A stretch of 56,953 nucleotides of DNA from Streptomyces himastatinicus ATCC 53653. GTDB lineage: Bacteria; Actinomycetota; Actinomycetes; Streptomycetales; Streptomycetaceae. The DNA lies in the NCBI RefSeq assembly GCF_000158915.1, contig NZ_GG657754.1:6048018-6104970 (forward strand), read 5' to 3'. This document shows positions 8,601 to 16,359 of this stretch, piece after piece (position 1 is the stretch's first letter; each line of letters opens with the position of its first letter). The notes beneath the pieces were generated by a model that was given only the letters and a program-made list of their open reading frames with translations, ran no database searches and had not been told where the DNA came from. The translations under genes were made by a program, and so were the position numbers.

Positions 8601-9248
8601 ATGAACGCCACCGCCACCGCCCGCACCGCTCGCCGCCGTACCCTGCGCGTCGCCGCCGCGACTCTCACCGCGGCCGCCGCCCTGACCCTGACCGCATGCA
8701 ACGGCTCGGACACCGGCGGCGCGAAGACCTCCGGCAAGGCGGACTCGGCGGCCGCAGCGGACAGCAAGGGCGCGGGCTCGTCGGAGGTGCAGGGCAAGGC
8801 GGGGGGCGGGGCCAACCAGTCCGCCCCGCGCTGCGTCACCGACGGCCTGAAGGCGGCGTTCGCCACGGGCGAGGACGCGGTCCCGGACCCGAACGCGCAG
8901 GGCTCGACGACCACCAGCATCGTGCTCACCAACACCACCGGCACCAGCTGCAAGATCGGCGGCTTCCCGGGCGTGGACCTCAACACCGAGCACGGCAGCG
9001 CGGACTGGTCGCTCCAGCGCTCCTCGACCAAGTACAGCTCGATCATCCTGGGCCCGGGAGACAGCACCGACTTCACCATCAACCTCGCCCTTGCGGGGGA
9101 CGACGACAAGGGCTCCTGGACGCCCGCCTACGCGGTCATCACCCCGCCGAACGAGACCAAGTCCATCACCCTGGACTGGCCCTGGGGCGGGCTCGTCGAC
9201 CAGCGGAGCGCCACCCGCCCGGCCACCTTCGTGAACCCCATCGGCTGA
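8601..9248 (+). CDS. DUF4232-containing lipoprotein
   Basis: 215 aa. A basic, Arg-rich N-terminus and hydrophobic core lead to an LTAC lipobox at about residue 33, predicting a membrane-anchored extracellular lipoprotein. A Gly/Ser/Ala-rich linker follows, then a compact domain with two Cys (APRCVTDG and TSCKIGGFPGV). The STTTSIVLTNTTGTSCKIGG pattern matches DUF4232, a common actinobacterial surface domain of unknown function. The start follows GGGGGGAC. A strong hairpin terminator begins 12 bp after the stop. The gene is monocistronic and convergent with the next gene. Confidence 0.8.
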   Translation: MNATATARTARRRTLRVAAATLTAAAALTLTACNGSDTGGAKTSGKADSAAAADSKGAGSSEVQGKAGGGANQSAPRCVTDGLKAAFATGEDAVPDPNAQGSTTTSIVLTNTTGTSCKIGGFPGVDLNTEHGSADWSLQRSSTKYSSIILGPGDSTDFTINLALAGDDDKGSWTPAYAVITPPNETKSITLDWPWGGLVDQRSATRPATFVNPIG

Positions 9249-9259
9249 GCCGAGCACGT

Positions 9260-9292
9260 CCGCTGCCCCGGTGTCTCACGCCGGGGCAGCGG
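9260..9292 (+). terminator. Hairpin terminator after the DUF4232 gene
   Basis: A perfect 12-bp stem (CCGCTGCCCCGG / CCGGGGCAGCGG) with a 9-nt loop lies 12 bp after the lipoprotein stop. Its distal arm lies inside the 3' end of the convergent membrane-protein gene, so it may serve both strands. Confidence 0.75.
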
Positions 9293-10295
9293 CCTTGTTG
9301 CTCTCCTCCCGCTCCTCATGAGCGCGCAGCTCCCCGTGAAGACGGGCGAACACCGCGCACACCAGCGGCATGACCACCGGGGGCAGCAGGAGAAGGGCCA
9401 CGGCCGTGGGCAGGATCTTCACCAGCACACCGGTCATCCACACGTTGTCGTCGTTGAGCCACAGCATGCCGAGTCCGACGGGGTGGTTGAGGGGCGCGGC
9501 CGCGTACCGGGCGAGCCAGAAGACGAGCACGGCGGCCACGGTGACCAGCGCCCCCATGCCGAGGGTGCGCCACCGCGCGCGGCGGGTCAGCACCCACGAG
9601 CGGTACAACGCCACGAACGGGGAACGGCGTTCCAGCACCGTTTCGGCGGTGGCCAGCGCCAGGCGGGCGTACAGCAGCGGGCTGAGACACCAGATGGCGA
9701 TCGGCAGCACCCACCCCACCAGCGTGTACTGCCAGGACGCGGTTTCGCCCAGCGGCGTGGTCTCCACACCGGGCACCTTGTTGCCGTCCACGAGGCTGAA
9801 CAGCACCAGGCCCGCCATCACCACGGCGCCCACGGCCAGCCCGGTCAGCACGTTGACCGCGAGCGCGGCGGGAAACCGCCGACGGGTACGCCGCCACACC
9901 TCGCGGACGGTCAGCGGTCCGCCGTCGCGCGTGGCATGGGAGTCCCCGACGGCGTACGCGGTGTGCAGGACGGTGACGACGAGGAGCCCCAGCACGAGCA
10001 ACAGCACCAACACCACGAACCCGACCCTGACCAACGGGTCCAGGCCACCGTCGGCGTAGGCCACGTAGGAGTCCTCGTTGGCGATGTTGCGGTCCGCGTA
10101 GTCCCTGACTCTCTCGAAGGCGTCCCACGTCGCCGCGAATCCGCCGCCCACGACGGCGCAGCCGAGCACGGTGGTCAGGACGGACACGCCGAGGGTGAAG
10201 CCGTACAGCGCGCGACGGTAGCGCCTGACGACGCCGAGTGCCCCGCCGATGCCGCCGCCCGGCTGCTCGGTCGCCTGGTTTCCCTTATGTGCCAT
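9276..10295 (-). CDS. Hypothetical integral membrane protein
   Basis: 339 aa from the ATG at 10295 (GCAGG just upstream); a start at 10340 would add 15 residues without obvious merit. Six hydrophobic segments are evident, beginning with ALYGFTLGVSVLTTVLGCAV and then VGFVVLVLLLVLGLLVVTVL, plus four more. A hydrophilic extracytoplasmic-type loop (DRNIANEDSYVAYADGG) lies between the first two. The cytoplasmic ends are rich in Arg. The protein looks like the uncharacterised multi-pass proteins common in Streptomyces, and I do not recognise a named family. It has no operon partner: the neighbours are convergent on one side and separated by 90 bp on the other. Confidence 0.7.
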   Translation of the reverse strand: MAHKGNQATEQPGGGIGGALGVVRRYRRALYGFTLGVSVLTTVLGCAVVGGGFAATWDAFERVRDYADRNIANEDSYVAYADGGLDPLVRVGFVVLVLLLVLGLLVVTVLHTAYAVGDSHATRDGGPLTVREVWRRTRRRFPAALAVNVLTGLAVGAVVMAGLVLFSLVDGNKVPGVETTPLGETASWQYTLVGWVLPIAIWCLSPLLYARLALATAETVLERRSPFVALYRSWVLTRRARWRTLGMGALVTVAAVLVFWLARYAAAPLNHPVGLGMLWLNDDNVWMTGVLVKILPTAVALLLLPPVVMPLVCAVFARLHGELRAHEEREESNKAAAPA

Positions 10296-10385
10296 GACCT
10301 GCCCTGACCTTCGTACGAACTCCGTGGTGACGGCAGCCAAGACGACTGCCGGGCGCGCAGGGTTCCCGGGGACTAGCGGGCGGAG

Positions 10386-11252
10386 TTACTGGGTGAAGAA
10401 GGACGGCGGGTGGGTGGGGTCCTTCGTGCAGAGGAAGAGGCCCGCGTGGCTGCCGCGTCCCACCGTCATGCCGGTCGGCTCGCGTGCCGCGTTGAAGGCC
10501 GGGGTGCCCGGTTCGAGGTGGCGTTCCTCCAGCGGCCAGAACCGGTCCGGCTCGCGGCCGCCGTATGTGAACTCGTACGTATCGAACTGCATGAACAGCG
10601 CGAGCGGGCCCCCGCAGCCCCCGCACGTCAGCGAAAACGGCATGTCCGTCGTCGCCCAGCCCATACCGCCGCCGAGCTTGCAGCCGGGGATCAGCGACAC
10701 GTCGTCGTACGCGTCCTCGTCCAGCCGTTCCCTGAGGCCGTCCGGCAGCTCCTCCGGCCAGGGGTACTCGACCACCCGCTCCGGACGCAGCACGCACGGG
10801 CGCGGCACCATGTCGCTGTCGTACTCCCAGTGTTCGGCGGGATCGGGCTGTTCGGTCAGCACCTCGCCGACGTCCGCGGCCCGCCGCCAGAACACCCGGC
10901 ACGCCTGCCCCCACCCCTCCGGGTGCGGCTGGTCGTGCCAGTCGGGGCACCAGAGGACCTGGGCGAGGTCCGTCCCGGCGGGGAAGGCGATCTCGGGGAA
11001 GTCGGCGGCGGTGAGTTGAGCCACGGCGACGAGCGGATACGGGCCGAGCGGCCTGCCGTTGATGTCCTTGTGCTCGTCGCAAGATGGCCACGGCTCGGCA
11101 CCCGGCCACCACAGCGGCCCGCCGATGTGACTGTCCCGCACACCGGGCTCACCCCGCCGGGGATGCAGCCGGACGGTGGTCCGGGCGTACGGGGCGATCT
11201 CGGGGAGGCTCTGGGCGAGGTCGACGGAGGGCGCGCCGGTGGTGAGAACCAT
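10386..11252 (-). CDS. DUF1963 (YwqG-like) protein
   Basis: 288 aa from the ATG at 11252; the frame is open for 44 more codons upstream but without protein-like sequence. DSHIGGPLWWP near residue 50 corresponds to the conserved G-G-x-P motif of YwqG/DUF1963 proteins. The C-terminal half holds a CGGCGGPL Cys-rich turn and FMQFDTYEFTYGG. Trp/Pro-rich segments (CPDWHDQPHPEGWG) are typical of the family. YwqG-like proteins are uncharacterised cytoplasmic proteins, often near toxin/immunity loci in other bacteria, but nothing here supports such a role. The gene is divergent from the HTH gene at 11631. Confidence 0.7.
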   Translation of the reverse strand: MVLTTGAPSVDLAQSLPEIAPYARTTVRLHPRRGEPGVRDSHIGGPLWWPGAEPWPSCDEHKDINGRPLGPYPLVAVAQLTAADFPEIAFPAGTDLAQVLWCPDWHDQPHPEGWGQACRVFWRRAADVGEVLTEQPDPAEHWEYDSDMVPRPCVLRPERVVEYPWPEELPDGLRERLDEDAYDDVSLIPGCKLGGGMGWATTDMPFSLTCGGCGGPLALFMQFDTYEFTYGGREPDRFWPLEERHLEPGTPAFNAAREPTGMTVGRGSHAGLFLCTKDPTHPPSFFTQ

Positions 11253-11489
11253 CGGGGCAGTGTCGCAGCCGCCGTGCGCGGGCCGTCCCACCGGAGGCCG
11301 GGAACCCTGGACCCGGTGCGGCGCGCATCGGTGCGGCGGGCCATCAAAGACCAAGAACTGTGGGAAAGAACCAACCCAACCCATCCAAACCTCACACTAG
11401 TCACCCGGACGGGTGATTCCGCCCAACTCGGCTGGCGCGGGAGCGGATTGGCACGGCAGGCTCAGCCACAACAACCCCAGACATGCGAC

Positions 11490-11552
11490 GGCCCCCGGCC
11501 GGGACTGGCATCCCGAGTCGAGGGCCTGACCACCGAAGGAAGAAGCACCTTC
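11490..11552 (+). ncRNA. Structured leader or small RNA upstream of an HTH gene
   Basis: The divergent gap 11253-11630 holds an imperfect inverted repeat, GGCCCCCGGCCGGGA (11490-11504) against TCCCGAGTCGAGGGCC (11511-11526), with a 6-nt loop. A second short stem follows, GAAGG (11535-11539) with CCTTC (11548-11552), enclosing an AAGAAG purine run. The second stem could mask a ribosome-binding site. The fold is visible. A regulatory RNA function is inference, and no transcript boundary can be read. Confidence 0.35.
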
Positions 11553-11630
11553 CCGATGGCTGAGCAGCACCCTAGCGCGCCTGCGCGCGCCCTATCTCTC
11601 GTTCGCCGATCCGTCGGCGGAGTCACTCAT

Positions 11631-12386
11631 GTGAGGGAACGGCACCCGAACCGCTACACGATCGTCGGTAATCACCTCACCCAGCACCGCGAACTCTCCC
11701 TCACCGCGATCGGCCTCGCCGCGCACATCCAGTCGCTGCCGGACGGCGCGTCCGTCGACATCCGTACGCTGGCCGAGCGGTTCCCGGAGGGGCGGGACCG
11801 GATCGCCGCCGCGCTGCGGGAGTTGGAGGCGTACGGGTACCTCGAACGCGTCCGGGAGCGCACCCCGGACGGCCGGATGGTCACCCGTACGCTCGCGTAC
11901 AACCACCCGGAGGGCACCCGCACCCGCCGCGCCCGCGAATCGCAACCCGTGGAGGCGGAGCAGCCCGTGCAGCCCGTACGCGAGCCGCAACCCGAGCCCG
12001 CGGCCCCCGAGCGCACCTACCCCTCCGCCGCGGCACTCCTCGCCACCTTCCGCCGCGACGACGACCGGTTACTGCTCTCGCAGCGCGACGTGCACCGCCT
12101 CGCCCCGGCCGTGGCCGCATGGCTGGAGCGGGGCGCCGCCCCCGACGCCGTACGTCGCACCCTGACCGCGAGCCTTCCGCCCGACCTCCGCCACCCTGCC
12201 GCGTTCCTGGCGCACCGCCTCACCGCGCTGCTCCCGCCGCCCCTCCCGGCGGCTCCCGCGCCCAGCCCCCGACCGGCGGTCGTACCCCTCCGGAACTGCA
12301 ACGGCTGCGACCGCGCCTTCCGCTCGCCCACCCCCGGCGCCCGCTGCCGCGACTGCCGCCACGCCGCCGCACCTGTGGCCGCGTGA
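11631..12386 (+). CDS. Helix-turn-helix domain protein with C-terminal Cys cluster
   Basis: 251 aa from the GTG at 11631, preceded by GGAG with an 8-nt gap. An ATG at 11556 would add 25 residues, and both starts are plausible. The N-terminal part (NRYTIVGNHLTQHRELSLTA, then the winged-helix segment VDIRTLAERFPEGRDRIAAA and GYLERVRERTPDGR) is a MarR/replication-initiator-like winged helix found in many Streptomyces paralogues. A Pro/Glu-rich linker follows. The C-terminal tail ends in a C-x2-C...C-x2-C cluster (CNGCDRAF, CRDCRH), which looks like a small zinc ribbon. DNA binding is likely; the role is unknown. A structured leader lies upstream. Confidence 0.65.
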   Translation: MRERHPNRYTIVGNHLTQHRELSLTAIGLAAHIQSLPDGASVDIRTLAERFPEGRDRIAAALRELEAYGYLERVRERTPDGRMVTRTLAYNHPEGTRTRRARESQPVEAEQPVQPVREPQPEPAAPERTYPSAAALLATFRRDDDRLLLSQRDVHRLAPAVAAWLERGAAPDAVRRTLTASLPPDLRHPAAFLAHRLTALLPPPLPAAPAPSPRPAVVPLRNCNGCDRAFRSPTPGARCRDCRHAAAPVAA

Positions 12387-12448
12387 TCGGTTCGCCCGGA
12401 GCGCGGAGAGGGCACATGGGGCGTATCGTCGTAAAAGGACTTTCGGAG

Positions 12449-12462
12449 GGGTGGTACCACCC
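12449..12462. promoter_or_regulatory. Perfect 14-bp palindrome upstream of the lectin gene
   Basis: GGGTGGTACCACCC lies 111 bp upstream of the lectin start, within the 186-bp gap 12387-12572. It could be an operator. The rest of the gap holds only a doubtful small reading frame at 12416-12637 that overlaps the lectin start and is not called. Confidence 0.3.
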
Positions 12463-12572
12463 TGCGCCGGAGCCTGAGCCTGAGCCCGGAGACGACCGCA
12501 CCGCACCTCATCTGGCCAACCCCTGTTGCTATGCAGATGGTCACCACGTCACCAGAGAGGTCAGGGATTGCC

Positions 12573-13655
12573 ATGGCTACGGTGAGCGTCCGGTACGTTT
12601 CCCCCTTCTCCTGGGTCAGTCTCAATGCGAACGATGAGCTGGAGGTGTTCGCCCGCGCTTCCGACGGCACCCTTCAGCACAACTGGCAGACGGCCCCGAG
12701 CCGCAACGAATGGTCGGGGTGGAACTCGCTCGGCATCAGCCTGGAAGGCGACCCGGTCGTGGCCACGAACCTCGATGCCAGGATGGAGGTTTTCGTCCGC
12801 ACCTCGGACGGCAAGGTGCGGCACGCCTGGCAAACCACCCCCCACGGCGGCGAATGGTCGCGTTGGGGGCCGCTCCCCGGCAATCCGTCCGCGGCGGGCA
12901 CCCCGACCGTCGCCAGGGATTTCGACGGCCGACTGGAGGTTTTCGTCCGTGCCACGGACGGCTCCGTCCAGCACATCTGGCAAACCGCCCCGAACAACGG
13001 GTGGAGAGACGACTGGAAAGTTCTCTGGGTCGACGACGTGTTGGGCGACGTGGCGGTCATCCAGGACTCCGATGGCCGACTGGAGGCATTCGTCCGCGGC
13101 TACGACGACGACCAGCACGGGGTGCTCACCGTTCTGCACGCTTATCAGCGTCCCCACGTCGACGGATGGGCCTTCGGTGACCTCGGCGGCACCCCGCAGG
13201 ACGACCCGACGGCCGTCTTGAACACCTCCGGCCAGCAGGAGGTCTTCGTCCTCGGCCCGAGCGGTTCCATCGAGCACATCTGGCAGACCGAGCCCAGCAA
13301 TGGATGGGCCCCGGGATGGCAATCGCTCGGCGGCGACAACCCGGTGGGCACCCCCGCCGTCGGTGTGAACACCGATGGCCGGCTGGACGTCTTCACCCGT
13401 CAGGAAGGCGGCGGCATCGAGCACAGATGGCAGACCAACCCCGCCCCCGACGGCAGGTGGTCGCCCCATTGGGCATCGCTCTACAACGGCGACCTGTTCG
13501 TGATCGGCGACCCGGTGGTCGCCTCGAACGCCGACGGCCGCCTGGAGGTCTTCGCCCTCTTCGGCGACGGCACCATCAGGTGCACCTGGCAGAACACCCC
13601 CGGTGACGACGCCGACTGGTCGGCCTGGCACTCGCTCGGCGTGCCCGGGGAGTAG
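12573..13655 (+). CDS. PLL-like seven-bladed beta-propeller lectin
   Basis: 360 aa made entirely of seven ~50-residue repeats of the form G-x-P-V-V-x-x-N-x-DGRLEVFVR-x-x-DG-x-x-x-H-x-WQT-x-P...W-x-SLG. Repeats begin near residues 16, 66, 111, 157, 208, 257 and 309. This matches the Photorhabdus PLL/PHL and fungal-type propeller lectins, which bind fucose or O-methylated sugars between blades. Blade 4 is the most divergent (VLTVLHAYQRP in place of H-x-WQT). There is no signal peptide, as in the Photorhabdus lectins, so release would need lysis or a special route. The ATG at 12573 is used because AGGG precedes it at a good distance. A strong bidirectional terminator follows. Confidence 0.78.
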   Translation: MATVSVRYVSPFSWVSLNANDELEVFARASDGTLQHNWQTAPSRNEWSGWNSLGISLEGDPVVATNLDARMEVFVRTSDGKVRHAWQTTPHGGEWSRWGPLPGNPSAAGTPTVARDFDGRLEVFVRATDGSVQHIWQTAPNNGWRDDWKVLWVDDVLGDVAVIQDSDGRLEAFVRGYDDDQHGVLTVLHAYQRPHVDGWAFGDLGGTPQDDPTAVLNTSGQQEVFVLGPSGSIEHIWQTEPSNGWAPGWQSLGGDNPVGTPAVGVNTDGRLDVFTRQEGGGIEHRWQTNPAPDGRWSPHWASLYNGDLFVIGDPVVASNADGRLEVFALFGDGTIRCTWQNTPGDDADWSAWHSLGVPGE

Positions 13656-13668
13656 TCCTCCGCGGTCC

Positions 13669-13714
13669 CCAGGGCCTGGTCCCACCGCTCACCGGCGGCG
13701 GGACCGGGCCCTGG
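13669..13714. terminator. Bidirectional hairpin terminator
   Basis: A 15-bp stem with one mismatch (arms starting CCAGGGCCTGG and ending CGGGCCCTGG) with a 16-nt loop lies between the convergent lectin and secreted-protein genes. It is placed to stop transcription from both sides. Confidence 0.75.
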
Positions 13715-13733
13715 ATCCTCGCGGATCTACCTT

Positions 13734-14141
13734 TTAGTTCTTCTCGCACTTCTTGGTGTCCTTGCTGACACCCATGATCTCGTTGATGTGCCCGAACTTG
13801 TACGTCCCCTGGGACATTCCCTCGAAGCTGACGCACTTGTACCAGGGCGTCGCCCCGTCGTTCCAGAACTTGAAGGCGACCTTGGTCTTGAAGCCGCCCA
13901 GGCAGTGGTTGTTGTAGTACACCTTGGTGCTCGCGTAGCCGGTCTTCCAGGAGAAGTTGACCCGTGAATTGTTCTCATTGCACTTGACGCTGCCCTTGCC
14001 CGCCTTCGGCGGGGGGCCCTGTAGTGCGGCCGCGGTGGCGTCGGACGCCGTCGTAGGTGCCGCGAATGCCGGTGCGGACATCAGGCCGAAGGTGAGACCG
14101 GCGGCGGCGAGCATGCCTCCGGCCATGGTGAGCGTGCGCAT
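13734..14141 (-). CDS. Small secreted protein with four cysteines
   Basis: 135 aa from the ATG at 14141, preceded by GGGGGAA. Residues 1-30 form a classical signal peptide (MRTLTMAGGMLAAAGLTFGL, then cleavage after SAPAFA). The mature part is basic, with four Cys (VKCNENN, NNHCLGG, WYKCVSF, KKCEKN) that could form two disulfides, and it is rich in aromatic residues and Lys. It should be exported by Sec. I do not recognise a family with certainty; it resembles small Streptomyces exoproteins with inhibitor-like size and disulfide content, but no function can be assigned. The next genes upstream are unrelated. Confidence 0.7.
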   Translation of the reverse strand: MRTLTMAGGMLAAAGLTFGLMSAPAFAAPTTASDATAAALQGPPPKAGKGSVKCNENNSRVNFSWKTGYASTKVYYNNHCLGGFKTKVAFKFWNDGATPWYKCVSFEGMSQGTYKFGHINEIMGVSKDTKKCEKN

Positions 14142-14250
14142 TGATTCCCCCGTGGGAAGTCGCGTTTCAGATTGGTCGCGATCACTCAATGCTCTCGGGC
14201 CGGTGGGCGTCAACCCCTGGGCCACAACGGGGTGTTGGGGTCATCATTGC

Positions 14251-14641
14251 TCAACGGCCGTAGAGGACGCGGGCGCGCATCATATCGACAGAGCCGTCCC
14301 CTGTGAAATCCAAGAAGTACTTTGTCTGCGATGCCTGAGTTCTGCTCGCCTGGCGATTGGCCGTGGTCACCCACGGCGGATAGACGCGGAAGCCGCGCTT
14401 CCTGCTGGACGAAAAGGTCAATTCCGTACTCGGTCACGAACTGGCCGACCTTCGTCGGAGTGGTCTTGGCCACGCGAAACCGGACCGACAATCCGTCGAT
14501 CGTGAACCCGTGAGCCGCGTACTCGGCACTTTCCGGTTCCGGCACCGGCTGTGAGCAACGAAAGCCGCTCGGGTCGTATGCCAGCTTTTTCGCCGCCAGC
14601 AAATCCTCGTGAAGTCCCGCCCACGGCTCATTTGTCACCAT
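14251..14641 (-). pseudogene. Decayed mepB-like gene (frameshift plus internal deletion)
   Basis: The first ~75 codons encode a good MepB-family N-terminus (AAKKLAYDPSGFRCSQPVPE, then ESAEYAAHGF, VRFRVAKTTPTKVGQFVT). The expected W-K-R segment after GQFVT is missing, and the frame runs through a short ..GIDLFV.. piece into unrelated residues. In another reading frame the same strand continues with a family-like C-terminus (RGFRVYPPWVTTANRQAS, then TKYFLDFTGDG and MMRARVLYGR) ending in TGA at 14251. The two halves are out of register, so the gene has lost central codons and shifted frame. MepB was first noted beside the MepA efflux pump of Staphylococcus; its function is unclear. Confidence 0.65.
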
Positions 14642-14734
14642 CCTCACATCCTGTCAGGGCCGTGTTCATCCGTGCCTATGGACATCCGTCCCGCCACTAT
14701 GGAGGGAAACACCCGATGTGCCTGGAGGTCCTGC

Positions 14735-15190
14735 ATGCACCATGACGGCTTTCCCGCCCCGGATTCCGGGCTCCTCCTCACCCACTTTCTGACGGTGGCC
14801 GACGTAGCCCGTTCTCGCGCCTTCTACGCCGACGTTCTCGGCGGTGAGGTGGTGCTCGAGGAAAATCCCTGCACCATCAAGCTCGCCAACGGATGGATCA
14901 TCATGAACCCGGGCGGCGGCCCCACCCCGGACAAGCCGGACGTCACCCTGCGCCCGCCCACCGACCCGAGCACGGTCAGCAGCTTCCTCAACCTCCGCGT
15001 CGCCGACATCGAGGCATGTCACCGGGAGTGGAGTGCGAAGGGCGCCGAATTCCTCACGCCGCCCATCGATCGCAAGGCCGAGGTGCGGTGCTACTTGCGC
15101 GACCCGGACGGCTATCTCATCGAGGTCGGGCAGGCCACCGGCATGATGCACGGCGTCTACGCCGACCCGCCCGCCGGTGGTCATATGTAG
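14735..15190 (+). CDS. VOC-family (glyoxalase/bleomycin-resistance fold) protein
   Basis: 151 aa, starting at an ATG with GGAGG seven bases upstream. Two beta-alpha-beta-beta-beta modules are visible. The first contains FLTVADVARSRAFYADVLGG; the second contains LNLRVADIEACHREWSAKGA, CYLRDPDGYLIEVGQ. The D-P-D-G-x-x-x-E-V ending is typical of VOC metal-dependent enzymes and binding proteins. The substrate is unknown, and members range from dioxygenases to antibiotic-sequestering proteins. Its 3' end overlaps the convergent MEDS/ATPase gene by 10 bp. The preceding gene is a decayed mepB. Confidence 0.8.
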   Translation: MHHDGFPAPDSGLLLTHFLTVADVARSRAFYADVLGGEVVLEENPCTIKLANGWIIMNPGGGPTPDKPDVTLRPPTDPSTVSSFLNLRVADIEACHREWSAKGAEFLTPPIDRKAEVRCYLRDPDGYLIEVGQATGMMHGVYADPPAGGHM

Positions 15191-16095
15191 AAGCGGATGG
15201 TCGTGCCCTCGGGGCCGGTGTGGACGCGGACGAGATCGGCGAGGTTGTTGACCGTCAACAGGCCCCGGCCTCCGGGCCTGTCGCGCTGTGGCGGGTGACG
15301 GCCTGCCAGCGAGTCCCGCAGCCATCCCCGGTCTCGCACCTCGCACACGATCTGTGTGCCGTCGCCCCAGACGGAGACGGTGCCCGAGCCACCACCGTGC
15401 CGCACGCTGTTGGTGGTCAGCTCGGTGACGGCAAGCGAGAAGTCGTTCCATCGCTCATCTGTCAGTCCGAGGCGCTCGGCCCACTCGACGGCGAGGTCCC
15501 GCGCGCCGGACAGATGGTAGACGTCGAACGCGAAGACGACGGCCCATGGCGGTGGCACGAGGAGTTCATTGAAGGCGGAGGCAGCGCCGTCGGCGTCGTA
15601 GGCCGTACTGCGCTCCGCCCTGCCGTCGACGACGACAACGGGATGTGTGGTGTACGCGTCGGCAAGCCATCCGGGGTTGAGTCGTGCGGCGTCGTAGGGG
15701 CACAGGATGGTGACGTTCCGACCGTGGAAGGCCCTGTTGATCAGTGCCTCGTGCTGGACACAGGCCGGATATTCGGCCGGGGTGCGGGCGGGCCAGATCG
15801 GCTCGCCGATGATCCGTACCCGCTTGGCGGGATGCGCGTCGGCGAACGCCCGCAGCACCTCGGGAATGATCCGCCCCGGGTTCCGCCCTGCCCGGCTCAT
15901 ATCGGTGAACCGCACCTGTTCGGCGCTCGCGCCCAGCTCCCTGCGCAGTGGCCTGAGGTTACTCGCGGGAACGGCGACCGCCACCGGCTCGCCCGCGGCC
16001 AGACCCTCCTCGATGAACGGGACCGTCCCGGCCACATACTCCTGGACGCCTCGGTAGAACAAGGCCGGATGGGCGAAAGGCTCAGACGCGTACAT
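15181..16095 (-). CDS. MEDS-domain sensor fused to a HATPase_c (RsbW-like) anti-sigma kinase
   Basis: 304 aa. The N-terminal half (residues 1-170: HPALFYRGVQEYVAGTVPF, GEPVAVAVPASN, ILCPYDAARL) is a MEDS domain, thought to sense small ligands such as hydrocarbons. The C-terminal half is a GHKL ATPase of the RsbW type: N-box FSLAVTELTTNSVRHGG, G1 box EVRDRG, G2 box GGRGLLTVNNLAD. In Streptomyces such proteins bind or phosphorylate anti-sigma antagonists in SigB-like partner-switching cascades. No antagonist or sigma gene is adjacent, so the partner is elsewhere. It is cytoplasmic. The 264-bp gap upstream of its start contains no feature that I can support. Confidence 0.85.
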   Translation of the reverse strand: MYASEPFAHPALFYRGVQEYVAGTVPFIEEGLAAGEPVAVAVPASNLRPLRRELGASAEQVRFTDMSRAGRNPGRIIPEVLRAFADAHPAKRVRIIGEPIWPARTPAEYPACVQHEALINRAFHGRNVTILCPYDAARLNPGWLADAYTTHPVVVVDGRAERSTAYDADGAASAFNELLVPPPWAVVFAFDVYHLSGARDLAVEWAERLGLTDERWNDFSLAVTELTTNSVRHGGGSGTVSVWGDGTQIVCEVRDRGWLRDSLAGRHPPQRDRPGGRGLLTVNNLADLVRVHTGPEGTTIRFYI

Positions 16096-16359
16096 ACGTC
16101 ATCGCCTCGCCGGAGACGCGTAGCGCAGCCGCATGCGAGAGCGGGCGGATCTTCGATGCGCTCACTCTCTTTTCGGGGGCCGGCCGTGTGCCCGACCGGC
16201 CTGAGGCGCCCACGCTCTCACCTCCACCGGCCCCGACGCCGGAAGCGCCACTGTTTTCACGGTAGCGCGGTAAGGGGCGCCTACCAAGAGGCTCAGATGG
16301 GTGTCGGTGTCCGACCGCGCTGTTAGCGTGCTGACCCAACGGGAGTACGGGGGCAGCGG

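Noticed and set aside
10310..10319. TTCGTACGAA palindrome upstream of the membrane-protein gene
   Set aside because: Only 10 bp and of a type common by chance in Streptomyces; no second copy nearby.
12416..12637. A small frame starting MGRIVVKGLSEGWYHP
   Set aside because: It overlaps the lectin start by 65 bp, becomes nonsense after a Pro-Glu repeat and contains a palindrome; too weak to call a gene.
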